Source of the DNA: Variovorax sp. CF079
GTDB taxonomy: Bacteria > Pseudomonadota > Gammaproteobacteria > Burkholderiales > Burkholderiaceae_C
Assembly: GCF_900101545.1 (NCBI RefSeq)
Contig: NZ_FMZU01000004.1
Span: 1-64,000 of the forward strand
Length of the DNA: 64,000 nucleotides
Direction: 5' to 3'
The stretch's first letter is position 1. Every line of letters begins with the position of its first letter. A model generated the notes under the pieces. The model was not told the DNA's origin and did not search any database. It saw only the letters and a program-made list of their open reading frames with translations. The translations under genes were made by a program, and so were the position numbers. Positions 9,309 to 19,624 of the stretch are shown here, piece by piece.

Positions 9309-10996
9309 ATGTCCATGCTGAAACCCGACTTCAACGACCCGATCACGCTGCAGGTGATGTGGGACCGCCTGGTCTTCATCGCCGACCAGGCCGACATCGC
9401 GCTCGGCCGCACCGCCTTCTCGCCGATCGTGCGCGAGAACCACGACTACGTCACCGTGCTGCTCGATGCCAAGGGCCGCGCGCTGGCCCAGTGCACCTGG
9501 TCGATCCCGGTGTTCATCACCACGTTGCCGATGGCGGCGCAGAACTATTTCCTGCCGGCCTTTCCGCCCGAATCGCTGGAGCCGGGCGACGTGATCGCCA
9601 CCAACGACCCGGTGATCGGCACCGGCCACCTGCCGGACATGGTGATGCTCACGCCGATCTTCCGCAACGGCAAGATCGTGGCCTATGCCGGCAGCATCGC
9701 CCACCTGCCCGACATCGGCGGCCGCCCGCAGTCGCCGGACTCGACCGACATGTTCGAGGAGGGCATCCGCATCCCGATGCTCAAGCTCTTCAAGGCCGGC
9801 AAGCCCAACACCGACGTGTTCGCGGTGATCGAGGCCAGCGTGCGCCTGCCGCACGAGGTGCGCGGCGACATCCAGAGCATGGTGGCGGCCAACGAGGTGA
9901 TGTGCCGCGAACTGAGCCGCTTCATGGACGAGTACGGCCTGGACGATTGCAACGAACTCGGCGAGGCGATCTTCAGCCGCTCCGAGCGCTTCATGCGTCA
10001 GGCCATCGCGGCCTGGCCCAACGGCAGCTACAAGGCCGAGATGACCATCGACGGCTTCGAGAGCGACGTGAAGCTGTGCGTCAGCGTCGAGGTGGGCGAC
10101 GATGCCATCCACGTCGACTACACCGGCACCTCGCCGGAAGTGGCCCGCGGCATCAACGTGGTGCCGCACTACCGCGTCGCGCACAGCGTCTACGCGCTCA
10201 AGTGCCTGCTCGATCCGGACACGCCCAACAACGAGGGCTGCATGATCCCGCTGACCGACTCGGCGCCCGCGGGCTCGATCCTCAACCCGCGGCCGCATGC
10301 CGCCGGCGCGGCGCGCAACCTGGTGGGCCACGTGATCCCGAGCCTGATCTTCAAGGCGCTGCAGAACGTGGTGCCCGAGGGCGCCATGGGCGACAGCGGC
10401 GGCGCGCCGATCTGGGGCATCAACTGCCAGGGCCAGCGCTCCGACGGCAGCGCCTACGGCAGCGCCCAGAACTTCCACGGCGGGCAGGGCGGGCGTTCGT
10501 CGATGGACGGGCTGGACACGCTGAGCTTCCCGTCGAACTGCCGTGTCACGCCGATCGAGATGTACGAGATGGCGGTGCCGATCCTGACCGAGCGCAAGGA
10601 GCTGATCCCCGATTCGGGCGGCCCAGGCAAGTTCCGCGGCGGCCTCGGCCAGCGCGGCGTGATGCGCAACCTGTCGGACCGCGAGATGAACATCTACCTG
10701 AGCACCGAGCACGTGAAGCACCCCTGCCTGGGCGTGCTGGGCGGCCAGGCCGGCCGCAACGGCGCGGTGATGCACGACGGGCGCCACGTGTTTCCGAAGG
10801 GCCGGCTCGTGCTCGGCCCGGGCGAGCGGCTGATGATCGAGCTGCCGGGCGGCGGCGGCTGGGGCGATGCCCAGCAGCGCTCGCGCGAACTGGTGGAGGA
10901 CGACCTGCGACAGGGCCTGATCAGCGCCGCGGGCGCACTCGCCGACTACGGCTACGAAGCGCTGGCCCCGACAACGCCGGCCAAGGCGGTGGCGTG

Positions 10997-10997
<1 letters not shown>
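9309..10997 (+). CDS. Hydantoinase/oxoprolinase subunit B (HyuB-like)
   Basis: A 562-residue partner of HyuA. ATG 9309 begins MSMLKPDFNDPITLQVMWDR, a typical HyuB start. Family features visible are FSPIVRENHDY, the TNDPVIGTGHLPDM stretch, and the C-terminal DSGGPGKFRGGLGQRG and PGGGGWGD motifs. HyuA and HyuB form a heteromer hydrolysing the ring amide with ATP. The stop overlaps the start of the following SDR (TGATG at 10995-10999). Confidence 0.88.
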
Positions 10998-11800
<803 letters not shown>

Positions 11801-11815
11801 ACGAGAGACAACGCG

Positions 11816-12538
11816 ATGAGCACTTCGTCATCATTGAAGGAACGCCTGGCACGCGGCGATTCCGTGCTGATGGTCAACCCCAACCACATCTCGCCCACGC
11901 TGTGCGAGAAGCTGGTGCGCTCGGGCGCCGACTCGGTCTTCATCGACTGCGAGCACGGCCTGGCCGGCTTCGAGGACATCCACCACATGGCCAAGGCCGC
12001 GCGCTACGCCGGTGGCTTCGGCATCGTGCGGCCGCAGAACCAGGAGCGCTCGACCATCACGCGCTGCCTCAACGCCGGCGCCGACGGCGTGATGGTGCCG
12101 CTGATCCACACCGCCGAGATCGCGCGCCAGGTGGTGCACACCTTCCGCTACGCCTGCCCGGACGACCATGAGGCCCGGCTGCTGATCGGCATGGTCGAGT
12201 CGGTCGAAGCGGTGCGCAATCTCGACGAGATCCTCGCGGTGGAAGGCATCGACGTGTTCTTCGTCGGCCCCGGCGATCTGTCGCAGTCGATGGGCTATTC
12301 GCCTGCAGTGGCGGCGGGAAAGCGCCGGGCGCAACCGGTGCTGGACCTGGTGGACCAGACGCTGCAGCGCATTCGCGCCGCCGGCAAGGTGGCCGGCACG
12401 CTGGTCGTGCGGCACGACGTCGCGCATCTGGTGTCGGTCGGCGCGCAGTTGCTCTACTACCATGCCGATCCCTTCGTCGCCGAAGGCGTGGGCGTGATGC
12501 GGCAGCTCAGCGCGCCGCTCGCTGCAGAAGCGCACTGA
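11816..12538 (+). CDS. HpcH/HpaI-type aldolase/citrate lyase family protein
   Basis: A 240-residue class II aldolase of the HpcH/HpaI family, which splits 4-hydroxy-2-oxo acids into pyruvate and an aldehyde using a divalent metal. It shows the family's FIDCEHG motif with the metal-ligand Glu region, a catalytic Arg in VRPQNQE and the later MVESVEAVRNLDEI and FVGPGDLSQSMG segments. It closes the liv-hyu operon 15 nt after the SDR and ends 3 nt from a convergent LysR gene. An aldolase at the end of the operon suggests that the carbon skeleton is finally cleaved to pyruvate. Confidence 0.85.
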   Translation: MSTSSSLKERLARGDSVLMVNPNHISPTLCEKLVRSGADSVFIDCEHGLAGFEDIHHMAKAARYAGGFGIVRPQNQERSTITRCLNAGADGVMVPLIHTAEIARQVVHTFRYACPDDHEARLLIGMVESVEAVRNLDEILAVEGIDVFFVGPGDLSQSMGYSPAVAAGKRRAQPVLDLVDQTLQRIRAAGKVAGTLVVRHDVAHLVSVGAQLLYYHADPFVAEGVGVMRQLSAPLAAEAH

Positions 12539-12541
12539 GGT

Positions 12542-13510
12542 TCAGCGCGGCGTCGCGTCGAGCTCTGGCGCGCGAATGCCGACCAGGCGGCCGTCGGCGA
12601 ACAGGTCGTCGATTTGCCGCTTGAGGATGTCGAGCACCGCGCGCGCCTGGTCGGACATCGGCAGGTGATCCGGCACGCACAGCGACACCGTGGCCTGCAG
12701 GCCGGGCTCGACGATCCGGCGAATGACCAGCTGCGCCGCGATGCTCGTCGCATGCGCCGAGGCCGACGGCAGGATCGTGGCGCCGACGCCGGCCTCGATC
12801 GCCTGGCGCAGGGTCGCGGCCGACTCGATCTCGGCCGTGATGCGCGGCACCACGCCGATGCGCGCGAAAGCCTCGTCGATCAGCCGGCGTAGGAAGTGCG
12901 TGCGGCTGGGCAAGAGCAGGTCCATGTCGGCCAGTGAACGCAGGGCGACAGTCTCATCGCTGCCCGGCGGCAATTGCATCTCCGGCGGCGCGATCAGACA
13001 CAGCTCCTCCGTGAACAGGGGCTGCAGCGTGACGCCCTTGATCGGGCCGGCCGCATAGATGACGGCCATGTCCATGCGCCCGGTCATCACCATCTCGCTG
13101 AGCACCAGGCCGAAGTTGTCGTTGATGAAGAGACTCACGTCGGGATATTCGCGCCGCACCGCCTGCAACAGGGGCATCGAGAGAATCGACGCCGTGCTGT
13201 AGGTGGCCAGCCCCACCGACACGGCGCCGGCGATGAAGCTGGCGTCACTGCGGCTCGTGAGCTCGCGCTCCACCTGCTCGAGATGGCTGAGGATGATCTG
13301 CGCATGCCGGTAGAGCTCGCTGCCGGCGCGCGTCGGCGTGACCCCGGCGTTCGAGCGGTTGAGCAGCCGGTGCTTGAAATGCTCCTCGAGCGAGGCGATG
13401 TGCTGGCTCAGCGCGGGCTGGGCGACGCGCAGCTGGTGCGCCGCGGCGGACAGGCTCTTCGCATCCACCGCCGTCACGAAGCTCCTGAGCGTCTTGAAGT
13501 TCACCGTCAT
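12542..13510 (-). CDS. LysR-family transcriptional regulator
   Basis: A 322-residue LysR regulator. The longest frame begins at 13849, but the family start MTVNFKTLRSFVTAVDAKSL at 13510 is clear. The winged helix-turn-helix spans about residues 5-65 (SLSAAAHQLRVAQPALSQHIASLEE), followed by the effector-binding domain. It is divergent from a second LysR gene at 13599 and convergent with the aldolase. It resembles Nac/CynR-like regulators but is clearly less similar to the other two LysR genes than those are to each other. Confidence 0.87.
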   Translation of the reverse strand: MTVNFKTLRSFVTAVDAKSLSAAAHQLRVAQPALSQHIASLEEHFKHRLLNRSNAGVTPTRAGSELYRHAQIILSHLEQVERELTSRSDASFIAGAVSVGLATYSTASILSMPLLQAVRREYPDVSLFINDNFGLVLSEMVMTGRMDMAVIYAAGPIKGVTLQPLFTEELCLIAPPEMQLPPGSDETVALRSLADMDLLLPSRTHFLRRLIDEAFARIGVVPRITAEIESAATLRQAIEAGVGATILPSASAHATSIAAQLVIRRIVEPGLQATVSLCVPDHLPMSDQARAVLDILKRQIDDLFADGRLVGIRAPELDATPR

Positions 13511-13598
13511 TGCCGGCTGATCGTAACCCCGGTTGACGCGACCAATCGGTGGCTCGATGCTTGCTTGGCTCCGTCCCGAGAGCATCAACGAGGCCCCC

Positions 13599-14522
13599 GT
13601 GAATCTCAGGCGTTTGAAGTATTTCGTGAAGATCGTCGACGTCGGCAGCCTGACGCAGGCCTCGGAGGTGCTCCACGTCGCCCAACCGGCGCTGAGCCAG
13701 CAGCTGGCGACGCTGGAAGGCGAGTTCAAGCAACAGCTGCTGCTGCGCACGCAGAAGGGCGTCATGCCCACCGAGGCCGGCAAGGCGCTGTACCGCCATG
13801 CGCAGATCATCCTGCGGCAGTTCGACCAGGCGCAGGCCGACGTGCTCAACGCCGGTCAGAGCCTGTCGGGCCAGGTGTCGGTCGGGATGGCCCCGGGCAC
13901 CGCGGCCTCCGCACTGGCCTTGCCGCTGCTCCGGGCCGTGCAGGGACGCCATCCGCAGATCGTGCTCCACATCAACGAGAACTTCGGCACCACGCTGTGC
14001 GACGTGGTGCGCAGCGGCCGCATGGACATGGCCGTGCTGTACGGCGGCGGGCGCGTCGTGCAGGGCCTCTCCTTCGATCCGCTGCTGACCGAGGACCTGT
14101 TCGTCGTGGCGCCCGAGGGACTGCTGCGCAGGGGGGGCGAGGTGGCGCTGGCCGACCTGGACGGCATCGACCTGCTACTGCCGTGCGCGAACAACCAGCT
14201 GCGCAGGTACGTGGACCAGGCTTTCGCAGCGGCGCAGATGGTGCCGCGCGTCGTGGCCGAGATGGAATCCTCGAACACGCTGGCGGCCGCGGTCGCCTCC
14301 GGCGTGGGCGCGACGATCCTGCCGGTGTCGGCCGCGCGCGGGGTCGCCGCGACCGCCGACGTGCACCTGCACCGGATCGTCTCACCGCCGATCGAGGTGC
14401 CGCTGGCCTTGTGCGCGTCCGATCATCTGCCGCTTTCCGAGCCGGCGCAGGTGGTCAAGGCCATCCTGCTCGAACTGGTCGGCCAGCTCGAACTCGAAGT
14501 CGGCCTGCATACCTTGCATTGA
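13599..14522 (+). CDS. LysR-family transcriptional regulator (paralogue of the gene at 16771)
   Basis: A 307-residue LysR regulator. GTG 13599 with GAGG upstream gives the standard NLRRLKYFVKIVDVGSLTQA N-terminus; ATG 13533 would add 22 atypical residues. The helix-turn-helix includes VAQPALSQQLATLEGEFKQQLL. The protein is strikingly similar to the regulator at 16771-17709 over the whole length (for example CASDHLPLSEPAQ against CQSDHLPLSEPAQ near the C-terminus). One or both are the best candidates to bind the six ATAAG-n5-CTTAT-like operators of this island. Confidence 0.87.
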   Translation: MNLRRLKYFVKIVDVGSLTQASEVLHVAQPALSQQLATLEGEFKQQLLLRTQKGVMPTEAGKALYRHAQIILRQFDQAQADVLNAGQSLSGQVSVGMAPGTAASALALPLLRAVQGRHPQIVLHINENFGTTLCDVVRSGRMDMAVLYGGGRVVQGLSFDPLLTEDLFVVAPEGLLRRGGEVALADLDGIDLLLPCANNQLRRYVDQAFAAAQMVPRVVAEMESSNTLAAAVASGVGATILPVSAARGVAATADVHLHRIVSPPIEVPLALCASDHLPLSEPAQVVKAILLELVGQLELEVGLHTLH

Positions 14523-14536
14523 CGGCCCGCTCGTTT

Positions 14537-15208
14537 TCAGTTGGGGCAGCGGGCTTCCAGCGCGTCGATGAAGGAACGGTCCCATCGACCCTCCTTCATG
14601 GCCCGTATCGTCTCGGCTTCGGTCTCCAGGTGCGCGCGTGCCTTCTCGATCAACAGCTCGGCCTCGTCCGGCGCGAAGGCCATCAGGCCATCCTGGTCGC
14701 CGACCACGATGTCGCCGGGGTTGACCACCATGCCGCCGACGGACACCGGCACGTTGATCTCGCCCGGGCCGTCCTTGTACGGGCCGCGATGGGTGACGCC
14801 GCGTGCGTAGACCGGGAACTCGCGCGCCCGGATTTCGGCCACGTCGCGGATCGCCCCGTCGACCACCACGCCCACGACGCCGATGTGGGCGGCGTAGAAG
14901 GACAGGATGCCGCCGACCACCGCGTTGTTGAGGATGCCCCCGGCATCGATCACCAGCACGTCGCCGGGACGGCAGAACTCGAGGGCGCGCAAATACGTCA
15001 GGTTGTCGCCGCCACGCGAGCGCGCCGTGACGGCCGTGCCTGCCATGGTCCGGGCGACGGGGCGGTGATAGGGGTTCAGGCCCGTGGTGCCGATGTTGCG
15101 GTGCATGTTGTCGCTCAGCGCCGCGACGGGCATCTCGCGCAGCGCGGCCAGGATCTTCGGATCGACCTGCGCGGCCGAGGGGTTCTTGCGGATGGCTTTG
15201 TATGGCAT
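14537..15208 (-). CDS. RraA-like aldolase (4-hydroxy-4-methyl-2-oxoglutarate aldolase family)
   Basis: A 223-residue protein of the RraA/dimethylmenaquinone methyltransferase-like fold, whose enzymes are metal-dependent class II aldolases cleaving 4-hydroxy-2-oxo di-acids to pyruvate. The ATG at 15208 has AAGGA at 15215-15220. Motifs include the GGDN segment, VIDAGG, GVVVDGAIRDV (Arg/Asp of the active site) and a PGDIVVGDQDG metal-binding stretch. It lies 35 nt after the second aminotransferase in the same direction, so aldol cleavage of a transaminated product is a reasonable role. Confidence 0.83.
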   Translation of the reverse strand: MPYKAIRKNPSAAQVDPKILAALREMPVAALSDNMHRNIGTTGLNPYHRPVARTMAGTAVTARSRGGDNLTYLRALEFCRPGDVLVIDAGGILNNAVVGGILSFYAAHIGVVGVVVDGAIRDVAEIRAREFPVYARGVTHRGPYKDGPGEINVPVSVGGMVVNPGDIVVGDQDGLMAFAPDEAELLIEKARAHLETEAETIRAMKEGRWDRSFIDALEARCPN

Positions 15209-15243
15209 GGGTGTGTCCTTGGTGGCGGCGATGGTTCGTGCGC

Positions 15244-16452
15244 TCAGCGCAGTTCGGCCACCGCGCGGGCGATGCGCGTGCAGCCTTCTTCCAGTGTTTC
15301 GATCGAGGTGGCGATGGACAGGCGGAAGTAGGGCGAGAGCCCATAGGCGGTGCCGGCGACCGTGGCCACGCCCGCGCTTTCCAGCAGGTACATCACGACG
15401 TCGCCGTCTTCGTTCAGTTGCTTGCCTGCAGGCGTGGTCTTGCCGATCAGGCCGGCGCAATGGATGTAGAGGTAGAAGGCGCCGGGCGGCGTGGCGCAGC
15501 TCAGGCCGGGGATTGCGTTGACGAGCGCGAGCGTGCGGTCGCGCCGCTCCTTGTAGACCGCCACGCTCTCGGCCACGAAGCTTTGATCGCTGTTGAGCGC
15601 CGCCGCGGCGGCTGCCTGGCTGATCGAGCAGCAGTTGCCGGCGGACTGCGAGAGCAGGGTGTCCATCGCCGTGATCAGATCGGCCGGGCCCGCGGCCCAG
15701 CCGATGCGCCAGCCGGTCATCGCATAGGTCTTGGAGACGCCGTTGACGGCCAGCGTGCGCTCGCGCAAGGAGGGCTCGGTCGCCAGGATGTGCGGCGTCG
15801 AGCGGCCGTCGAAGCGGATGTGCTCGTAGATGTCGTCGGTCATCACCATCACGTGCGGATGGCGCATGAGGACATCCGCCAGCGCGCGGTATTCGTCGGC
15901 CGTGTAGCTGGCGCCCGTGGGATTGCTCGGCGAGTTGATCAGGAGCCAGCGCGTGCGCGGCGTGATGGCAGCCTCGAGCTGGGCGGGCGTGAGCTTGAAG
16001 CCGTGGGCCTCCGGGCAGGCGACGATGACGGGCTTGCCTTCGCAGGCCAGCACCATGTCGGGGTAGGACACCCAGTAGGGCGCGGGGATGATCACTTCGT
16101 CGCCCGGTTCCAGCGTGATGGCGAAGGCGTTGTAGATCGCGCTCTTGGCGCCGCTGGTGACGATGATTTCGTTCAATGCATACGAGAGGCCGTTCTCGCG
16201 CTCCAGCTTGGCGACGATGGCCTGGCGCAGCTCGACCGTGCCGGCCATCAGCGTGTAGCGCGTCGCGCCCTTGTCCATGGCTTCGGCGGCGGCGCGCCGG
16301 ATATGCAGCGGGGTGTCGAAGTCGGGTTCACCCACCACCAGGTTGACGATCGATTTGCCCTGGCGGCGCAGCTCGTTGGCGCGGTCCGCGGCGGAGGTGC
16401 TGGGCGAAGGCTTGATGCGCCGTACGCGGGCGGCGATGCGGGAGGTGGTCAC
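15244..16452 (-). CDS. Class I PLP-dependent aminotransferase (paralogue of the gene at 1156)
   Basis: A 402-residue class I aminotransferase. GTG 16452 with AAGGAAGATCC upstream gives TTSRIAARVRRIKPSPS, matching the N-terminus of the paralogue at 1156. Motifs: VGEPDFDTPLHI, NSPSNPTG, MTDDIYEHIRFDG and the PLP lysine in VSKTYAMTGWRIGWAAGP. Both length and promoter architecture are shared with the paralogue, suggesting a duplication that carried its control region along. It is transcribed together with the RraA-like aldolase. Confidence 0.88.
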   Translation of the reverse strand: MTTSRIAARVRRIKPSPSTSAADRANELRRQGKSIVNLVVGEPDFDTPLHIRRAAAEAMDKGATRYTLMAGTVELRQAIVAKLERENGLSYALNEIIVTSGAKSAIYNAFAITLEPGDEVIIPAPYWVSYPDMVLACEGKPVIVACPEAHGFKLTPAQLEAAITPRTRWLLINSPSNPTGASYTADEYRALADVLMRHPHVMVMTDDIYEHIRFDGRSTPHILATEPSLRERTLAVNGVSKTYAMTGWRIGWAAGPADLITAMDTLLSQSAGNCCSISQAAAAAALNSDQSFVAESVAVYKERRDRTLALVNAIPGLSCATPPGAFYLYIHCAGLIGKTTPAGKQLNEDGDVVMYLLESAGVATVAGTAYGLSPYFRLSIATSIETLEEGCTRIARAVAELR

Positions 16453-16485
16453 GGATCTTCCTTGGGTGCGGGATGTACGGACCCA

Positions 16486-16550
16486 ACGGTACGCACATCG
16501 CTCCACCTCGGCCAAGATGAGATCGCTCTGGTTCGATAGGCTGAGCTTAT
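16486..16550 (-). promoter_or_regulatory. Predicted LysR-type operator and promoter for aminotransferase-aldolase unit
   Basis: On the minus strand: box ATAAGCTCAGCCTAT (16550-16536), 20 nt, -35 TTGGCC (16515-16510), 18 nt, -10 TACCGT (16491-16486). It shares AGAGCGATCTC between box and -35 with the copy at 979-1043, beyond the general consensus. Confidence 0.65.
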
Positions 16551-16566
16551 GGTGACTCCTGTCTGG

Positions 16567-16678
16567 TCCCCTCTCTCTCTGGGAGAGGGTTAGGGTGAGG
16601 GCATCGTGCCTGTCCATCGGCACGGGCGTCTCGACCGTCCGGTGCCCTCACCCCCGCCCTCTCCCAGAGGGAGAGGGA
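16567..16678. repeat. Inverted pair of REP-like palindromic elements
   Basis: The left copy (about 16567-16604) reads CCTCTCTCTCTGGGAGAGGG then TTAGGGTGAGGGCA; the right copy (about 16643-16678) is its reverse complement form, TGCCCTCACCCCCGCCCTCTCCCAGAGGGAGAGGG in outline. Each half contains its own CCCTCTCC/GGGAGAGGG hairpin. A single related copy is at 46357-46394. This fills most of the 318-nt gap between the divergent aminotransferase and LysR genes that is not promoter. Confidence 0.8.
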
Positions 16679-16770
16679 GCAAGACACGCTCGCCTCCGCA
16701 CCCCGGACACATCGCATCTAGGCGCCCCTGCGCCCCAGTGCTAGGCTCAGCTTTTGCTTGGAGACAAGGC

Positions 16771-17709
16771 GTGAACCTCCGACGCCTCAAATACTTCGTG
16801 AAGATCGTGGACATCGGCAGCCTGACGCAGGCGGCCGAGGTGCTCTTCATTGCGCAACCAGCGCTGAGCCAGCAGCTCGCCACGCTCGAAGGCGAGGTGC
16901 GGCAGCAATTGCTGGTGCGCACCAAGCGCGGCGTGACGCCCACCGAGGCCGGCAAGGTGCTGTATCGCCATGCCCAGATCATCCTGCGGCAGTGCGAGCA
17001 GGCCCGCGTCGACATGGAGGCCGCCGGCGAGGGCCTGTCGGGCCAGGTGTCGGTGGGGCTCGCGCCCGGCACCGCAGCCTCCGCGCTGTCGCTGCCGCTG
17101 CTGCGCACCGTGCGCGCCCGGCATCCCGGCATCCTGCTCTACCTCAACGAGAACTACGGCACCACGCTGAGCGAACTCATCATGAACGGCCGCATGGATC
17201 TGGCCGTGCTCTATGGCGACAAGGCCATCCACGGGCTGTCCTTCCTGCCGCTGCTGAAGGAATCCCTGTTCCTGGTGGGGCCGGCTTCCATGCCGGCGCC
17301 GGCCGAGCCCGTGCGGCTGGCCGACCTGCGCGAGATCGAACTGTTCTTGCCGCGCCCCTATAACGTGGTGCGCAAGCTGGTCGATGCGGCCTTCGTGCGC
17401 GCCGGCATGGTGCCGCGCGTGGTGGCCGAGATCGAATCGGCCTTCACCCTGACCGCCGCCATCGCCGACGGACTGGGCGCCACCATCCTGCCGGCATCGA
17501 TGGCGCGCGAGGTCGTGGCGGCCTGCGGCGCCTGGCAGTTCCGCATCGTCGATCCGGTGATCGAGGCGCCGCTCGCGCTCTGTCAGTCGGACCACCTGCC
17601 TCTTTCCGAACCGGCGCAAGCGGTGAAGGACATCCTGCTCGAGCTCGTCGTCGACCTTGCCGGCACCGTCGCCTCGACGCCCGAACCCGAGCTGAGCGCC
17701 TTGTCATAA
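16771..17709 (+). CDS. LysR-family transcriptional regulator (paralogue of the gene at 13599)
   Basis: A 312-residue LysR regulator. GTG 16771, preceded by GGAGACAAGGC, gives NLRRLKYFVKIVDIGSLTQA; the longer frame would run through the REP-like repeat and is rejected. The DNA-binding helix contains IAQPALSQQLATLEGEVRQQLL, nearly the same recognition region as its paralogue at 13599, so both probably read similar operators. Its stop codon overlaps the operator box of the downstream carboxylase operon (17706-17720). Confidence 0.88.
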   Translation: MNLRRLKYFVKIVDIGSLTQAAEVLFIAQPALSQQLATLEGEVRQQLLVRTKRGVTPTEAGKVLYRHAQIILRQCEQARVDMEAAGEGLSGQVSVGLAPGTAASALSLPLLRTVRARHPGILLYLNENYGTTLSELIMNGRMDLAVLYGDKAIHGLSFLPLLKESLFLVGPASMPAPAEPVRLADLREIELFLPRPYNVVRKLVDAAFVRAGMVPRVVAEIESAFTLTAAIADGLGATILPASMAREVVAACGAWQFRIVDPVIEAPLALCQSDHLPLSEPAQAVKDILLELVVDLAGTVASTPEPELSALS

Positions 17710-17770
17710 GCCGCCCTTATTGCGGCACAGCCAATCCGTCTTGGGCTTTGTGCCCGCGGCCCGCTACCTT
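17706..17770 (+). promoter_or_regulatory. Predicted LysR-type operator and promoter for the carboxylase/oxoprolinase operon
   Basis: Box ATAAGCCGCCCTTAT (17706-17720), a perfect 5-bp inverted repeat with 5-nt centre; 20 nt; -35 TTGGGC (17741-17746); 18 nt; -10 TACCTT (17765-17770). The segment CACAGCCA-n-TCCGTCTTGG before and into the -35 is shared with the copy at 22495. Confidence 0.7.
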
Positions 17771-17842
17771 TCATGCCTGCCGTCACGCGTTCGTCGAACG
17801 CGTCGGTCACCCAGGATGTTCCGTCGCCCAAGACGGCCCGGC

Positions 17843-18259
17843 ATGAATCAGGAACAGATCAAGACGCTCATCGACGCGCTGGCCGCATCGGACCTGTGCG
17901 AGCTGGAGTACAGCGAGAACGGAAGCACGCTGCGGCTGGTGAAGCAGTCGGCGCTGGCGGCGACGCCGCGCCGGCGAGCAGCGATCGCGGCGCACGATGC
18001 GCCCATTGCGGCGCCAGCGTCGGCCGAATGCCTCGCGCCGCTCTACGGCGTGGTGCACCTTCAGCCGACGCCCGGCGAGCCGCCCTTCGTGCAGGCCGGT
18101 CAAACCGTTAAGGCGGGCCAGACGCTGTGCGTGATCGAGGCCATGAAGGTCTTCAACGAGGTGCGCGCCGAACGCGACGCCACGGTGCAGGCGGTGCTGG
18201 TGCGCTCGGGACAGGAAGTCGAAGCCGGCCAGGCGCTGTTCCGCTTCGACGGCGTATAG
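17843..18259 (+). CDS. Biotin carboxyl carrier protein
   Basis: A 138-residue BCCP. The N-terminal MNQEQIKTLIDALAASDLCELEY and a linker are followed by the biotinyl domain with CVIEAMKVFNEVRAE, whose Lys is the biotinylation site. ATG 17843 is chosen because the predicted promoter ends at 17770; ATG 17816 is a second option. It carries carboxyl-biotin from the biotin carboxylase directly downstream to an acceptor enzyme. There are no accA/accD-type carboxyltransferase genes nearby; instead PxpB/PxpC-type subunits follow, so the acceptor is probably an amide or lactam rather than acetyl-CoA. Confidence 0.85.
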   Translation: MNQEQIKTLIDALAASDLCELEYSENGSTLRLVKQSALAATPRRRAAIAAHDAPIAAPASAECLAPLYGVVHLQPTPGEPPFVQAGQTVKAGQTLCVIEAMKVFNEVRAERDATVQAVLVRSGQEVEAGQALFRFDGV

Positions 18260-18265
18260 GGGACC

Positions 18266-19624
18266 ATGGCCATGTTCGACACCGTGCTCATCGCCAATCG
18301 GGGAGAGATCGCCCTGCGCATCCAGCGCGCCTGCCGCGGCCTCGGGCTCCGGACCGTGGCGGCGTATTCCGAAGCCGACCGCGAGGCGAGCTATGTGGCG
18401 CAGGCCGACCAGGCCCTGTGCATCGGCCCCGCCGCGCCCGGGCAGAGCTACCTGAACCCCTCCGCGATCCTGTTCGCCGCCGAAGTCAGCGGCGCGCAGG
18501 CCATCCATCCGGGTTACGGTTTCCTGTCGGAGAACGCCGGCTTCGCCGAACGTGTCGAGCAGGCCGGCCTCGTCTTCATCGGCCCGAGCGCCGCCTGCAT
18601 CCGCACCATGGGCGACAAGGTCGCGGCCAAGCGCGCGATGCGGCGCGCCGGCGTGCCCTGCGTGCCCGGCCCCGACGGCAGCCTGCCGGAGGACCCGGAG
18701 GAGGTCCTCGCCCTGGCGCGCGAGATCGGCTTCCCGGTGATCGTGAAGGCCGCGGGCGGCGGCGGCGGTCGCGGCATGCGCGTGGTGCACGACGAAGCCG
18801 CCCTGCCGGAGGCGATGTCGCTCACGCGCGAGGAGGCGCGCCGCGCCTTCGGCAACCCCGAGGTCTACATCGAGAAGTTCCTGCTGCATCCGCGCCATGT
18901 CGAGATCCAGGTGCTGGCCGACAGCCATGGCAATGCGCTATGGCTCGGCAGCCGCGACTGCTCGCTGCAGCGCCGCCACCAGAAGGTGATCGAGGAGGCG
19001 CCGGCCATCGGCATCGACGAGGCGCTGCTGGGCGAGGTCGGCGAGCGCTGCGCCGCGGCCTGCCGGCAGATCGGCTACTGCGGCGTCGGCACCTTCGAGT
19101 TCCTGTACGAGCAGGGCGCCTTTTACTTCATCGAGATGAACACCCGCCTCCAGGTGGAGCACCCCGTGACCGAGATGACCACCGGCATCGACATCGTGCA
19201 GCAGCAGTTGCGCGTGGCGCGCGGCGAGCGCCTGGGCTTCACGCAGGCCGACGTCCGTTGTGAAGGGCATGCCATCGAGTGCCGTATCAATGCCGAGAAC
19301 CCCGATACCTTCGCGCCCTCGCCGGGGCGCATCAGCGGCTGGCAGCTGCCAGGCGGCTTCGGCGTGCGCGTGGACTCGCATGCCGGTGCCGGCTACCGCG
19401 TGCCGCCGTACTACGACTCGATGATCGCCAAGCTGATCGTGCAGGGCAGCACGCGCGCCGATGCGCTCGACCGCATGCGCCTGGCGCTGGCCGAGATGCG
19501 CGTCGAGGGCATCTCGACCAACGTGCCGCTGCACCGCGAGATCCTGCGCGACCAGGGCTTCGCCGCCGGCGGCGTGGACATCCACCACCTCGAGCGCTGG
19601 CTGCAGCGAAGGAGCCTCGCGTGA
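18266..19624 (+). CDS. Biotin carboxylase
   Basis: A 452-residue ATP-grasp biotin carboxylase, normal AccC length. It shows the N-terminal [12 protein letters not shown], the ATP-binding [15 protein letters not shown] loop, the [15 protein letters not shown] segment and the catalytic [16 protein letters not shown] motif. It is placed between BCCP and a PxpB-type subunit with a 4-nt overlap downstream (GTGA), so it is tightly coupled to the PxpB/PxpC pair. That arrangement recalls urea carboxylase, in which a biotin carboxylase, AHS1/AHS2 carboxyltransferase and BCCP are fused. Confidence 0.9.
   Translation: MAMFDTVLIANRGEIALRIQRACRGLGLRTVAAYSEADREASYVAQADQALCIGPAAPGQSYLNPSAILFAAEVSGAQAIHPGYGFLSENAGFAERVEQAGLVFIGPSAACIRTMGDKVAAKRAMRRAGVPCVPGPDGSLPEDPEEVLALAREIGFPVIVKAAGGGGGRGMRVVHDEAALPEAMSLTREEARRAFGNPEVYIEKFLLHPRHVEIQVLADSHGNALWLGSRDCSLQRRHQKVIEEAPAIGIDEALLGEVGERCAAACRQIGYCGVGTFEFLYEQGAFYFIEMNTRLQVEHPVTEMTTGIDIVQQQLRVARGERLGFTQADVRCEGHAIECRINAENPDTFAPSPGRISGWQLPGGFGVRVDSHAGAGYRVPPYYDSMIAKLIVQGSTRADALDRMRLALAEMRVEGISTNVPLHREILRDQGFAAGGVDIHHLERWLQRRSLA

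Noticed and set aside
14523..14560. Terminator hairpin between LysR and RraA-like genes
   Set aside because: GCCCGCT and AGCGGGC can pair but the loop is about 18 nt and no T-run follows, and the right arm reaches into the 3' end of the RraA-like gene; not convincing.
17843..19624. Acetyl-CoA carboxylase accBC
   Set aside because: The two proteins are of that type, but the gene pair is embedded in a PxpB/PxpC/PxpA operon under the catabolic promoter, and no accA/accD is near, so a fatty-acid role is not the best reading.
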